Source: Hyposmocoma kahamanoa (taxonomy: Eukaryota > Arthropoda > Insecta > Lepidoptera > Cosmopterigidae). Taken from it: DNA of 64,000 nucleotides. Shown here one piece after another: positions 11,641 to 23,481 of this stretch (the stretch's first letter is position 1; the number at the start of each line of letters is the position of its first letter). Location of the stretch: NCBI RefSeq assembly GCF_003589595.1, contig NW_020654810.1, forward strand, positions 14,756,386-14,820,385, written 5' to 3'. The notes beneath the pieces were generated by a model that had not been told where the DNA came from, did not search any database, and saw nothing but the letters and a program-made list of their open reading frames with translations. The position numbers and the translations under genes are program-made.

Positions 11641-14600
11641 CTGGATACAGTTTTTTTATCTGTATAGATTGCATTGGTCACCACATCATAATTTACACCA
11701 CAAACACTTTTTAGTCAATTTGACTAATATGAATGTTTACACGATATACAATTGTATATATTATTTTTCTATATATTATTATAAACCTATAGTTAATATT
11801 ATATGGATAAACATTTTACATTGAAACATGTAATAGGTATTATATTTTACTTGTTTACCGCTATCCCACCCATATCAACCATGAATCAATAGATTTTCGC
11901 TCAGATAGGCATATTGTAATCCCGGATTCGGCTACAGATTGTAAAGGTATTTAAACTTACGATCACGTCTACTATAACATTCGCTCAAAATACCTATATA
12001 TAAGTACAAGGATAGTTAATGGTTATACAAGTCATTCATCTAGTCAGACAAACCAAGACGTATATCTGCCTAAATATATTATGTTAAAATAAATAGGTAC
12101 TACGAAGAGCATCGAATGAAAGACCGTTACACATAATATAATCGTGCGCTATACGCAACAATCCTGTATCCATTTGTCATTTTTTGCGACAAACAGCACA
12201 GCTGAGGCCCAGTTCCTTCACAATTTTCTTTACTTCAGCTCAACGCACAGTATACAATGTTTTATGTTATATCAAGCTCAAACAGTAATTAACAAACTAA
12301 CAAAATTTGAACAGCTTTATTTTGGAAATGTAGAGAAGTCGATATTTGTAACTTTATGTATAAAAATATCGCAACAATACAATTACGATTCTTTCATTCA
12401 TGTGAGTATCGTAGGTAAATACAATAACTTAGTATCATTCGTTACTTTGTTAGTCAATGAGAACAGCTGAAGATTCATTGTTAAAATTATGTAAAATTAT
12501 AAACAGCTAGCGCCATCTATATCATCGACGATAAGCTTTCATGGTCTGTCGGTGAACTGCATGCAGCGTATAGAAAGTAGCGTAACAAGTCAACTTACAG
12601 AGACTAGTTTCAACATTTTTCATCAGATGGCGGTGAGGTCATGAAATAAATGCAGTTTTTCAATACTTTTCAAGACTAGGAAATGGACTCTAACAAAATT
12701 TGAAACTTACCCATATTGAATGGTTAATATGCTCCCACTCTCGGTACCACTCTATAAGCAAAATATGTTTTAGATCCATGATTTCCAGTTGTCTACAAAT
12801 ATATTAACTAATTTGTTGAAATTTTTAATTCATCTAGTAATCTCTTAGAATATTAATTTCGCGTAAGTACAATACTTTGAAAGTTTTTCCAACAACTAAA
12901 AGTAGATGAGTACAATTCCAATTTTAAATTATTTGGTCGCGTTCAAAAAATTTAATTAAAGTTATCCCTAAAAGACTTGCTACGAGTGATATGTATTTCA
13001 AACAAGAACTATGTAGACGATAAATTTAAATGTAATGTTGGTGGCTTTGTTATAGTTATGACGTACTATAAATAACATACGTGCGTATGCTTTATGTTCA
13101 TACACCTATTCAAATGACATACTACTTACTTTGCTCTATAATCTAGCTTAAGATTGTTTTTGTATTACTTTTATGACTATATCATACGCGTAGCGCGCAA
13201 GTTTTACCCGGTACGGAGAAGCCAAAAGGAGGGTATATATTATTGTATAGTAACGTATACACGTACCTCACAGTACCTAAATTATATCACTTCACTTATT
13301 TTAACGTACGAGATGTCGTTGGATTAGTGTCGATTGTCCTACACGGTTTTATCCTACAGCCTAGATATATTTTATAAAAATGGAATATGGTATCTGTGGT
13401 ACGTCATAAAGTTAAGGTCTAAAAAACTAAAGTAATCAAGAACTTTCAAGCCAAGTATCAATTAAAAGAGCTTTATAAACTCTAGAATACCATTTCTAAA
13501 ATGTTAAATATATTGTAGCATCAAAATATGAAGTAAAAGTACTATTTGTAAGAAATTAGTCTTTGGTCTTACTTTGTATTATTTCGCTTCTTTTACAAAA
13601 ATATATTGAATAAATACATAGGACGCTAGACTCTTATAATCAATATAAATAACACTATATATTCATCACCATCAAACCATATACTCGAATATATTACTAA
13701 GCATGTGTTTCAAGGTAAAAAAAAATAATAGTTAAAAATTTAAACCTAATTACGACAAAAATGTTTCTCATGAAGTTTCGTTCTTATTTAATTTTTCCCC
13801 GTACTCGGGTTTTTATTTTAACATTTATTATAAGATAATTAAGATAATTTACCGGGTTCTTTATAAATTATCTTATTTCAAATATTAATAGCATCTGTAC
13901 GTGTGAAATTTGATAATCATATTTATAATTATAATTTGGGTTAATTAATTACGGTAACCACTGAGTTGACTATCAGCGAGAAACTCATTACAGTTAAAAG
14001 CTAACATACCTAAATGCCCTAACACTAGACCGTACTAAATGCCACTATAATTGGATAATTATTTATTATGTCAAAATAAATTACCCATAGTTATGTCCGG
14101 TATAATCTATGCATTGCTCGATGGAATATAAATATCAGACTGAATTAAGTGCGGTCATCAATATTCATGATTTGTTAGGTAAAGTCAGAGAGTTAAAGTA
14201 TAGTGTATTGTAGTAGTTATTGGAACATATAAATATACCTAAGTTAAATCATGGTATTTAGTACAAATGAATAGGTCAAGTTTTAGGCGGGCCGCACTGC
14301 ACCGCATCGTATAACAATAAGCTTCCTAAATCACTTTCGTACATTTTATGTATGAAATATAGATAAGTTACAATTCTATAATGTAATGTGTCTGATCGCG
14401 GTAAACTCAAAAACTACTGAACGGATGCTGGTACTGACTACATGGCCTGGGGCCTAGGCCGGCCAAGACTGCAAATCCGCCACTGGATTTATGTAAGTAC
14501 GTGTGAATTAACAACTCGAGAAATAATGGGCAATAAATTGCTTTCACATTGACTGTTAACATAACTTGGGTAAATTTTTCAACTTTTGCATAAAAATAGT

Positions 14601-15173
14601 TTCCAACCACGGAAATTAGCGAAGTTTTATTTTCTGTAAGTTCCATGAAATTCGATACAAGTTTCGCCGAGAAATACTAAAATGTTATATTACGATGGTG
14701 CCTTTATAATGAAAAGATACGAGCTTTTGGCCAAATTTTTATTTACATACATACATATATACATTTTTGTTTTTAAACTACACAATATAATCTTTATATA
14801 CTCACTTTAGTAAGATTTTAGTTTCTTTTCTCGTCATAATTTGTGAACAAAGAATGTTTTTATTTTGCAAATTTATAATAAGCTAATTTTATCTCAGCGT
14901 AATTGTTTTTTGGACGTTTTCAAGTGTTTGCAGTATGGTTCATGAATTTCTATTGTGCTTCTAGTTCCTACGGACTTTCTATGTTGGTATAACTTTTGAA
15001 ACAAGTCCCTAATAAGTTCTTTTTTATTTACAATTGTGTAATGTTGTACGGCGTGGTTTGCTTTCAACTTTATGCCGGCAACGTTAGTTGAGCTCTAAAA
15101 CTTGTCCAAATGACCAACCGCTAAATATATTTCTTTTTTATTTTATTTGTTTTTATAGTTTTTGTGTTGAAGT
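11641..15173. other. AT-rich non-coding DNA
   Basis: Long AT-rich interval with no TE coding. Around 12505-12660 there are phrases such as agcgccatctat and cagatggcgg that recur in insect dispersed repeats. Near 14440-14490 a GC-rich cluster with ggcctggggcctaggcc stands out but has no partner in the window. Confidence 0.4.
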
Positions 15174-15191
15174 AGGTATAAGTAAACAAGG
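15174..15191. repeat. Left target-site duplication of the R1-clade element
   Basis: The sequence aggtataagtaaacaagg is identical to 18864-18881 and directly precedes the truncated coding region. Confidence 0.85.
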
Positions 15192-16675
15192 GACCGGACG
15201 GCATACCTGGCCGTGCCTGGGTTTTGGCCCTGAAAGCTCTGGAGCCCAGACTAAGGCGCTTTTTAGACGCATGCCTAGAGCAAGGGCGGTTTCCAAAACG
15301 CTGGAAAACTGGTAGGCTCGTGCTTTTGCGTAAAGAGGGACATCCGGCGGACTCACCCTCCGCATATCGCCCTATAGTGCTGCTCGATGAGGTGGGCAAG
15401 CTCTTTGAGCGCATAATCGCAAACCGCCTCATCGGACAGATGCGAAGGGTGGGTCCAGACCTAGCCGATAACCAGTTTGGCTTCCGCGAAGGTAGATCGA
15501 CTATAGATGTGATCCTCCGACTTAAGCGTCTGGCCGAGAAGGCAGTGTCCCAGGGAGATGTGGTTTTGGCGGTGTCTCTCGACATCGCCAACGCCTTCAA
15601 CACCATGCCCCTGGAACTGTATATTAGAGGCAATAAAGTACCACAACACGACTATAGCAGACTATCTCGCGGACCGCTTTGTGTCATATCAGGGACGCTA
15701 GGTATTTGAGGTAGGTATTTTTGCCGATAACGGCAAATGTCGTGTGGTGTTCCACAGGGATCGGTCCTCGATCGGCTCCTGTGGAACATCGGATACGGCT
15801 GGGCACTGCGAGGGGATAATCTCCCGAATGTCGACGTATTGTGCTACGCCGATGACACATTGGTGACAGCGCGCGGGAAACGCTACAGGGAGACTTTAAT
15901 TTTGGCCACAGCTGTTGTAGCTCAACTTGTCAGAAGAATACGTCGGGTGGGCCTGGAGGAAGCCCTAAATAAGTCGGAGGCCCTTTGTTTTCATGGACCC
16001 AGACATAAACCACCTGTAGGATCCCGCATCGTGATTAGTGGTGTTCATATCATTGTCGAGTAGACGATGAGATATCTCTGACTAGTCCTCGACAGTCGAT
16101 GGATCTTCAGAACCCACTTTCAACTCTTGATGCCAAGATTGATGCGAGTAACGGCCGCACTCGCTGGATTGTTACCGAACCTCGGGGGACCTAACGCTGC
16201 TTACAGGCGGCTATATGTGGGCAGTGTGCGTTCTATGGCCTTATATGGGGCCCCAGTGTGGGCCGAAGCCCTAACTGGCGGAAATGTGGCCCTATTACGC
16301 TAGCCTCAAAGGGCGATGGCAATTAGAGTCTCGCGAGGGTACCGCACAATTTCTTACGAGGCGGCCTGCTTGCTAGTGGGGTCTGGAGGTCTTTGGGATT
16401 TGGAGGCGAGAACACTCGCCGCAGTTTATGTGTGGCATGAAGAGGCGCAAATTCGGGACCACAGTCCAACACCCAAGGAGGTTGAGAGTAAGAAGTCTGA
16501 GCTGCGTCACATTCTTCACGACGAGTGGCAACGGAGACTAACGCAACCCTATGCTGGTCTCCGAACAGTCGAGGCAGTTCGTCCAGTCTTATCGGAGTGG
16601 CTAGACAGGAAGTATGGCGTCCTGACGTTCCGCATGACACAGATGCTCTCGGGGCATGGTTGCTTCGGGAAATAC
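15192..16675 (+). pseudogene. R1-clade ORF2 reverse transcriptase (5'-truncated, frameshifted)
   Basis: ORF2 of this clade encodes an endonuclease-reverse transcriptase that copies the element at a chromosomal nick. Visible here are GPDGIPG at the truncated start, then EVGKLFERIIANRL, NQFGFREGRSTIDVI, motif A as LDIANAFN, motif B as GVPQGSVLD and the catalytic YADD followed by TLV. The reading frame is open at about 15224-15709, 15737-16063 and 16316-16801, in different frames, with shifts and stops between. The endonuclease is missing because of the 5' truncation. The last frame reaches the conserved HGCFGKYL and is then cut by the nested insertion; the sequence resumes at 18187. It is non-functional. 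Confidence 0.85.
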
Positions 16676-18186
16676 CTTCAAAGGGTTGTAACCCTAACTA
16701 GCCGTGAACAGGTTCACGGCAATGAAATGGGAAACTTCCGGTCCACAAAATTTATTAAAGAAGTAAAGTTTAAAGAAAGGGCTGTAACAATAAAAAGATA
16801 AATGTAAAAAGCAGATACAACTGTATAAAACACTCCCTACACTTTATTATTAAGGCACTTACCCCTAAATGGGTCGAGTAACTGAATTACAGATATAGGT
16901 ACATGAAGGCTGTAGAGTTATAAATTATTACACATGATTTAGCTTATTAAATGATTATAAACGTAGTAAAGAACCAGAATTAGCGATTATTCGCGATGGA
17001 ATTTGGAACAGCTCCGACTGTTGTGGCGGTCGAGCTGGGAGTGACCGTGTTACGAAAACAAAATGAGAAAGTGAAGGAAGATGGAACAATTCAAATTTAA
17101 ATATAAGTAAAATAAAAAATGATAGGATACAAGCGGAGAGAGGCGATACAAAGAGGTGAGATGACGGTGTAAGGAGGTCACACCGTCACAATACCCGGGG
17201 GGCCGGAGAAAAAAATAATTAAAAAAGTATAATAGTAAAGAGGAAGGATAATGGAAAAAGAATAAAGTAAGAATAGTAGTAGAGAAGGGATTAGGTAAGT
17301 GTAAAAGTAAGTGTAAGTAAAGGAAGGATAAGTGTGTTGTAAAGTTGACTAAGAGGACTTTGTCACATGTTTATTACTTTTAAGTAAAGGAAAATAATAA
17401 GGAAGGTTAATGTGAGCTCATAAAGGACGGAGGCACCGAAAAAAAAAGTTTAAAATTAAATTAAAGTATGTGATTAACTTAGGAAAACATGTGGGTGATA
17501 TTGGCAAAGTGTGAGAAATAGCTTACAGTAGTAAATTTAAGTAACTAGACACTAATATTTTAGTAAATATTAGCCGGAACTCTTTCAGGAATCAGGAAAA
17601 GTAAGGGTGTTTACTAGAAAACGTATGATGAGAGATGAAAATAATAGGGGTCCGTAGTTTCACACTACATTATCCCCATGACCTCAGAAAATTTTGGAAG
17701 ACTGTCCAAGAGGTAACCAGGAAAACACAGCTTCACACATACATTCATCAACAAACAACCAGGTATACCTCCTCATACATGCTATCATCTGCATTCCGAT
17801 AAGAGTGGAGTCATATTCTAGGACTACCACTTCTAGAAGGGTGTTTTCAAATGACGACGAGGCTTCTTTAAGGAGTTGTCAGCTTTTTTCTTTTTCCACT
17901 TTAGGAGCGCCAGGGTTTCAATGGCGGCACCATTACATCCGGGTTTATGGCTACATTTTTGGTCGAAAAACTATTGCAGCAAATTTTTGATAATTCTTTA
18001 GCTCCAACTGTTGTGGCGGTCGGGCTGGGAGTGACCGTGGTACGAAAACAAGATGAAAAAGTGAAGGAAGATGGAACAATTAAAATTTAAAATTTAAATA
18101 CATGTAAAATAAAAATGATAGGATACAAGCGGAGAGAGGCGATACAAAGAGGTGAGATGACGGTGTAAGGAGGTCACACCGTCACA
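16676..18186. mobile_element. Nested insertion with LTR-like direct repeats and terminal hairpins
   Basis: It splits the R1-clade ORF2 between the codons for GKYL and CRIAGREP, which would otherwise be adjacent. The bases acct occur on both sides (left flank up to 16675; right flank 18187-18190 region), consistent with a short target duplication. The left end holds two tight hairpins, agggtt-gt-aaccct and gccgtgaac-ag-gttcacggc. The right end holds tgacggtgt and acaccgtca as inverted arms. Two direct repeats of about 185 bp enclose an internal region of about 0.8 kb that is purine-rich on the plus strand. No gag, pol or transposase motif was found. It may be a small non-autonomous LTR element (TRIM-like) plus extra sequence, or an unclassified element. 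Confidence 0.6.
17010..17191. repeat. LTR-like direct repeat, left copy
   Basis: Nearly identical to 18000-18187, differing by a few substitutions and a small indel in its AT-rich middle. The core starts tgttgtggcgg and ends caccgtcaca, giving the TG...CA termini usual for LTRs. Near the end it carries the inverted pair tgacggtgt and acaccgtca. Confidence 0.7.
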
Positions 18187-18187
18187 A
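18000..18187. repeat. LTR-like direct repeat, right copy
   Basis: Partner of 17010-17191. It ends exactly where the R1-clade coding sequence resumes. The preceding bases contain no clear polypurine tract and no clear tRNA primer site follows the left copy, so neither orientation is secured. Confidence 0.7.
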
Positions 18188-18863
18188 CCTGTGTCGAATC
18201 GCCGGAAGGGAGCCTACTTCAGCGTGTCACCACTGTGACAGCTGCTTCGAAGAGACGGCCCAGCACACGCTGGAGGAGTGTCCTGCTTGGGTTGAGCAGC
18301 GCGGTGGCCTTGTCGCCGCCGTGGGGAGCGACCTTTCTCTCCCAACCATAGTTCGCTTAATGGTTGAGAGCAAAAGGTCGTGAGACGCAGTCCAGGCATT
18401 CTGCAAGGACGTCATGGTGCGGAAAGAGGCGGCAGAAAGGGAAAGGGAAGATTCAGCCCTTGAGAGTGGGTCGCAAAAGGAGAGCTATGGCTCTCCAGCT
18501 GCCGACATAGGCGGGTAACGGGAGGCGAAAGCCCCCGTGACATGGATCCATGAGCGGCAAACTTAGGGGAGTCCGTCTCTCGTTACTGGTGGACCCGAGA
18601 TGGCGGCGTATGTGTTCCACGTCTGCCACTCAAGATTGCTGACGGGGAGACAAGAACTCTCCCCGAAAAGCGAGATGGGGTTCGGCGCCCAGCCAGACCA
18701 ATCACCGCCGGAGTCGCGGAAGAATGCGTAAGCGTTCCCGTGACTTCGGCACATGGAGAGAAGATGGAACACCGTCAGGTTTTAGTCGGTGGGATTCGAC
18801 ATTACCCTTCGCCTCCCCCGGGCGGATGGTATCCATGAGGATTTCCTGACGTTAAACAAAAAA
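18188..18863 (+). pseudogene. R1-clade ORF2 C-terminal zinc-finger region and 3' UTR
   Basis: The resumed coding reads CRIAGREPTSACHHC and continues through the CCHC-type finger with HTLEECPAW, a hallmark of the C-terminus of R1-clade ORF2, then LSLPTIVRLMVE. A stop follows shortly after (tga near 18381), in place of the longer tail seen in intact elements; further related residues (AFCKDVMVRKEAAERE) remain in the frame after the stop. The rest to 18863 is a GC-richer 3' UTR ending in an A-rich run before the right target duplication. Confidence 0.8.
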
Positions 18864-18881
18864 AGGTATAAGTAAACAAGG
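18864..18881. repeat. Right target-site duplication of the R1-clade element
   Basis: Exact copy of 15174-15191, immediately after the A-rich 3' end. Confidence 0.85.
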
Positions 18882-19525
18882 AAGTATTAATTTTTAATTG
18901 ACACGCTTACAACTGGAAACTAGTGTTTAACACATTGACTCTGTTAGAAGCCATTTACTTAACACTAACGAGTGTAAAATACAGTAGTATCGGTCAATAA
19001 TAGATGAGCTGTATATAATATATAAGACTACTTTGAGAAACCCTTCAGCCTGAAAGAAGACGAGATGGATATCATTCCGAAAGCATTTCCAAATAAAAAG
19101 GCGTGAATATTGTGTAAATCAACACCTTTTTATTTTGCCTGCAAAACATATACAACCTATGCCTATAACCTTGCAGACATCATGCCCCGATTGCCAGCGC
19201 CACAGAAGCTTTTGACTTACGCGAAGAGCATTTCAGCTGGAGCTCGTTAAATGCAAACACAACTTAAAAGGGACAATTTCTTTAAAATAAAACTTCATCT
19301 AATACTATCCTTAGCCGTTATACTATTATCAACAACAAATTATATATTGTCAACGCATTGCTACTCCTTGAAATAAAGCTAATGAGCGTTGGAAAATTTT
19401 ACATAACTATTTCTTTTTAATTTTTGATTATTTTCCTTTTGTCATATTTTTATTGTCGTTACACTATTTACGTCTGGGAACCAGTATCCTTTACGGGGTC
19501 GTTTGAATATTAGTTAAGGAAGTTT
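18882..19525. other. AT-rich non-coding DNA
   Basis: No recognised gene or repeat. Confidence 0.45.
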
Positions 19526-19752
19526 ATAATAATAATAATAATAATAACGCACACACTCAACATAGCCCCGCCTCGCACTAGGGAAAACTCTGTGTCGCGG
19601 GTGCCATGGACACACACATAGACAACCGCAAATTACACCCGAACTCACAAGAGAAATAAATGTAAGCCACACAAATATTTCTCCCGGCCCGGGAATTGAA
19701 CCTGGGACCTCTGTGGCAGTCCGGCGTGGTAACCATTCGGCCACAGAGGCAG
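19526..19752 (-). mobile_element. tRNA-derived SINE family B, copy 1
   Basis: Read on the minus strand, the element starts at the right end with a tRNA-like head: A box tggccgaatgg and B box ggttcaattcc. It continues with a body including catttatttctc and ends on the left in an (ATT)n tail (19526-19547). Two more copies occur at 22344-22535 and 34278-34466, all in the same orientation. The head lacks a normal anticodon arm, so it is a SINE and not a tRNA gene. Confidence 0.8.
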
Positions 19753-22343
19753 TGAATTGTGAGTGAGTTTATTCTGTTCATAAAGAACATACTTACATAA
19801 TACTCTACCTGGCATAACTAACACATTACTTACAAATTTATTAAAACTTACGGGTTCAAGTTAAGTTCATAAATCGATAAACAATCTTTGCCTGGCATAT
19901 ATTTGATTATGATTAGGTGATAGTAGTGAGATATTTATTTTATGCAATATTTAGTTTGATGTCGTTTTCAGACTTTTTTCTACAAACCCTATTTTGTTCA
20001 TCGAGTCTCGAGCTTCCGCAGTGCAGAATTGCGCGTGCACATTTCAGTAGTTTTTTGCGCCCTCAATTTGATTTCTAACGGGGTATAGACAGATGGACAT
20101 TTACCCACTGAATGGTAATCTCTTTTCACTCGTAAAAGCAAATGCTGCCGCTAGTGTTATACAATTTATTAGAGCGAATTCAATCGGTAGGGAAATGCTG
20201 CTTTAATAATCATATAAATAAACGTGTTGAAACCACATCCTACGAATATAGTATTTGGTATATAACTTACCACTTTTACTATTCAAGTAGCTTAAGCTAG
20301 AGGAAAATGAACATATTTTATTTGTGACTTTCCCTATTAGAATGGATTAAGTTTTCCGGGTAGCTTTAAGGTTTAAAGTGTCTTTTTGGGGAAAGCGGAG
20401 CGGTCGGTGAGTGGAGACTCTGGGCAAAAATGCGGAGGACTATGAGACTTTAGGGTAAAATACGTTCATCATCAACATCAGCTATTCCGTTTGTGTATTT
20501 CAACTAAAGGCCCGGTAACTCGACCATACAGTTTTAGGTGTATGTTATAATTAATATTAAAGTCATTTGGGAGGCCTACTGTTGTATTTGTACAAAAATT
20601 TTGTTTTAAATCGCGAACGTGTGGGATATTAAGAGCCTATGTACTAACGTAGAGAACACACACTATATGTATATGTAGGGCATATACTCGATGTGTAGTG
20701 CACACGTGCTTCACGTATGTTTTATGCCTACTAGGTACATAAGTACGAGAACATTTATCTGAACATTTTAACATGTGACCTAGTTAGCGCAATTTAACAC
20801 TAATTCTAAAATTCTACATATATATTGAAACCTCTAAATATATTATATGTTTTCGTCATTTAATGTAGATAAATAAGTTACGCGTATTATATTCGCCGAA
20901 ATTGTGATATTTTATACAAGCTTATTTGTCTGCATTTGTCGCACAGATTTTTCTAAGAAACTTAGAAGGAAAAAGAAAACATTGCGAATTTTAATTATTT
21001 ATATATTGATTCGTGGAATTAAAAATAACATGTAATAAAAAATTGTATTATAATAATAAATTTCTAATCTACGTTACGTTCACTTTAGACTTTATTTATA
21101 AGTGTTGGGTCTTGGAAAAATTTTAATTTTTCAGAAAACTTAGAATAACGAAAACGGCGCAGAATATTTATGCCGAATATTTTGTATAAGTAAATTTTAT
21201 GATAAAGGATGGATTTTTTTTTCCACATTTGGCAGATGACACCTGTCAAAATGTGAAGATACTGAATGAAAACGATGGCGCTTAAGTATTTTAATAACCG
21301 GCAATTTATCTCACCACCGCACTACATGTCTTTCAATCCTGACGTTGGCAAAATCGTCGCGCAAAACGACGGAGCCATAGATACAAAAGTTGAAGTTGGA
21401 GCCAATGGAAAGATTTTTTTACCTATGATTCTTCTTTTCACTGTTGACCAACAAAATTAAATCTCGTATTCTTATTTGCTTTTAGCTACACAATTTTGTT
21501 TTATAATTCACTCGAAATAAAACTTCAAAAGATATGTCTATACGTAGTTAGTATTCGTAGTACAGTATTTTAAATGTTTCGGAAAATTACCCAACACTAC
21601 TCGTATGTATGGAGGCAACCATTTCGATTTCGATTTTATAATCGAATTCAAATAAGTAAATTTGATTGATAGGTGGATAGGATCAAACCTTCCATTGTAT
21701 ACTGAAACAACACAAGGGTTTTGAAATAAAACTCGATAATCCCCGGGAATTACTACAATAGACTACTTTATAAAATATGTCGTATTTCTCATACAAAAAT
21801 TGATCATCCCCATTTCGTTTCGGATCAAGTTGGAAAATAGGATACATGTGTCGTAGCCGCTTGAATACCTTTGTAAAAAACTCAATCAAAATAGCCAGTG
21901 AACGGGGTAAAACCTGGCAATAAATAAATAAATATCCCGAAAGATTAATGTCACAATTAGTACAGGTGAAAAAGGTTTTATTTCGCATAGATACTTTTTA
22001 ATATTTCAGAGCTCCTGCTCTGAAATATTAAATTATGTTGCGCAGTTACTCCTGTAACGGATTATTGGACACCCACTAACAGATAGTTCTGCTTACATGC
22101 AACCTGACGAAGCTATCCGGAAATTGAAAGCATGACACTGCACTGTTAGGGCGTATGCGACGACCTCGCTTGGCCTACTCCTATTTCTTACATTATTTTC
22201 TTATAAATGGCCATTTTACTGCCTACATAATTCAAATAAGTATCTAGTCATATTGTCAAGTTTGAATTGGGGCCAACTTGTTGCAAACGTGCAAATATTG
22301 CACTTTTAAATACATGTGAAAAATCCTAATAAAATAAATAATT
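19753..22343. other. AT-rich DNA with one short dispersed repeat
   Basis: Mostly featureless. The segment 21219-21290 (ttccacattt, gacacctgtcaaaa, ctgaatgaaaacgatgg) is related, in reverse, to 33283-33354. A 101-codon open frame on the minus strand (21683-21988) has no recognised domain. I see no splice-supported gene. Confidence 0.4.
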
Positions 22344-22535
22344 AGCGCACGCACTCATAACCCCACACAAGGAAAATCCTGTGTCGCGGGTGCCGTGGAA
22401 CACACATAGAACACGACAAATTACACCCAACTCACCAGAGAAATAAATGTAGGTAATACAAATATTTCTCCCGGCCCAGGAATCGAACCCGTGACCCCTG
22501 CGTGGCAGACTAATAAACGTTCGGTCACGGAGGCA
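22344..22535 (-). mobile_element. tRNA-derived SINE family B, copy 2
   Basis: Same order of landmarks as copy 1: ctgtgtcgcgggtgcc, aattacaccc, agaaataaatgtagg, tttctcccggccc, then the B box (as cgaaccc on the plus strand) and A box near the right end. The A box is more degenerate than in copy 1. Confidence 0.75.
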
Positions 22536-23258
22536 ATTAAATTTATATCTTTTATTTTAACAATGTTACAGAACTCTTTGTAAAACATTCACTTTTGATA
22601 TAGAAAGTCACATTGTATTTCTACCTTGACTATTATTGATTTTATTTATATTGCTTTATAGCTTCTTCTGAAATGGTCAAGTCAAGGGTTGCAAATGCGT
22701 AACGGAAACTTGTGTAGGGGGAACAGTAAGATGGCTGATAAGCAAATGACGTCATCACGTGATCCCCTTTTTACTTGCCAGTCTCAGATTGTATAGAAGC
22801 AGCAAGTCATAGAAAAATAAAGTTTAGCGTAAATGTTACAAAAATAACCGTTTCTTGTAACATAATCTCTCAAGTTTTGAATTATACATTGTTATCTTCT
22901 AGTGATGTAGCCACTTCAATTGTACTTTTTAACAGTGCTAACTAGTTCTATTAAGTAACTTATAGCCAAGCTCAACATACGAGTATCTATAATTACTTAA
23001 GAGTTTATTTAGCTTTTGAGTTACAAACAACTAACACACTGAAAGCAAACAGTTTAACATGAAATGTTCACATAACAGCAAACTACTTAGTAGTTCAAAC
23101 TTGCACTTATGCTTAATCGGTAATACATATGTTACAACCAGTGTACGAATAGGTTTAAAAAATAGCAATCTCCTGGCATAATGCCACTTTGCCAACTTTG
23201 TTACAAAAAGTAAATATGACCTAAAAGAGTTGTGGTATCGTTAATCGCACCCCACATA
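22536..23258. other. AT-rich non-coding DNA
   Basis: No recognised feature. Confidence 0.45.
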
Positions 23259-23481
23259 GAAGAATGGCATAAGTGGAATTACGTCAAACATGTTTATTGC
23301 TCCATTACATGCTGAAATACATAACATGGGTTATGTATTTCAGCATCCTCACCAATTGGAGACGAATGTGGTTTATATTTTTCTGTATCTAATCTCCAAT
23401 TGGAGAGGACGTGATTTATGTTTTTCTATATTTAATGAAGCATTAAACATGTTTGACATAATTCCACTTATGCCATTCTTC
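23259..23481. mobile_element. Fold-back element with 49-bp arms and two internal hairpins
   Basis: Outer arms at 23259-23307 and 23433-23481 are inverted copies with 46 of 49 positions matching. Inside are a perfect 17-bp hairpin (23309-23325 and 23330-23346, loop atgg) and a second stem tccaattgg-type pair (about 23352-23361 and 23393-23403). The right half of the interior also holds two direct copies of a roughly 36-bp block (about 23358-23393 and 23402-23436). There is no real coding; the 74-codon frame across it is incidental. It resembles a MITE whose interior is itself made of hairpins. Confidence 0.75.

Larger units (their letters stand above)
15174..18881 (+). mobile_element. 5'-truncated R1-clade non-LTR retrotransposon with nested insertion
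   Basis: The element body (about 15192-18863) lies between two exact copies of the 18-bp sequence aggtataagtaaacaagg, a target-site duplication typical of target-primed reverse transcription. Its 3' end is a short A-rich tail just before the right duplication. Only the RT and C-terminal part of ORF2 and the 3' UTR are present, so the copy was truncated at its 5' end. The target is AT-rich DNA and not the 28S rRNA site used by classical R1. Coding is broken in several places and by a 1.5-kb later insertion. The clade call rests on the RT motifs and on the C-terminal zinc-finger region. Confidence 0.85.

Noticed and set aside
15121..15633. 170-codon minus-strand ORF
   Set aside because: It is the antisense shadow of the R1-clade RT, whose catalytic motifs are all on the plus strand.
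17019..18186. A complete autonomous LTR retrotransposon
   Set aside because: The interior is only about 0.8 kb with no gag, protease, RT or integrase motif, and no clear primer-binding site or polypurine tract in either orientation.
19680..19752. A functional tRNA gene on the minus strand
   Set aside because: A and B boxes are good but there is no proper anticodon arm or acceptor pairing, and the sequence recurs with the same body in two other places; it is a SINE head.
23259..23481. CRISPR-like or regulatory RNA array
   Set aside because: The repeats are inverted arms of a fold-back in a eukaryotic context; there are no regularly spaced direct repeats with unique spacers.
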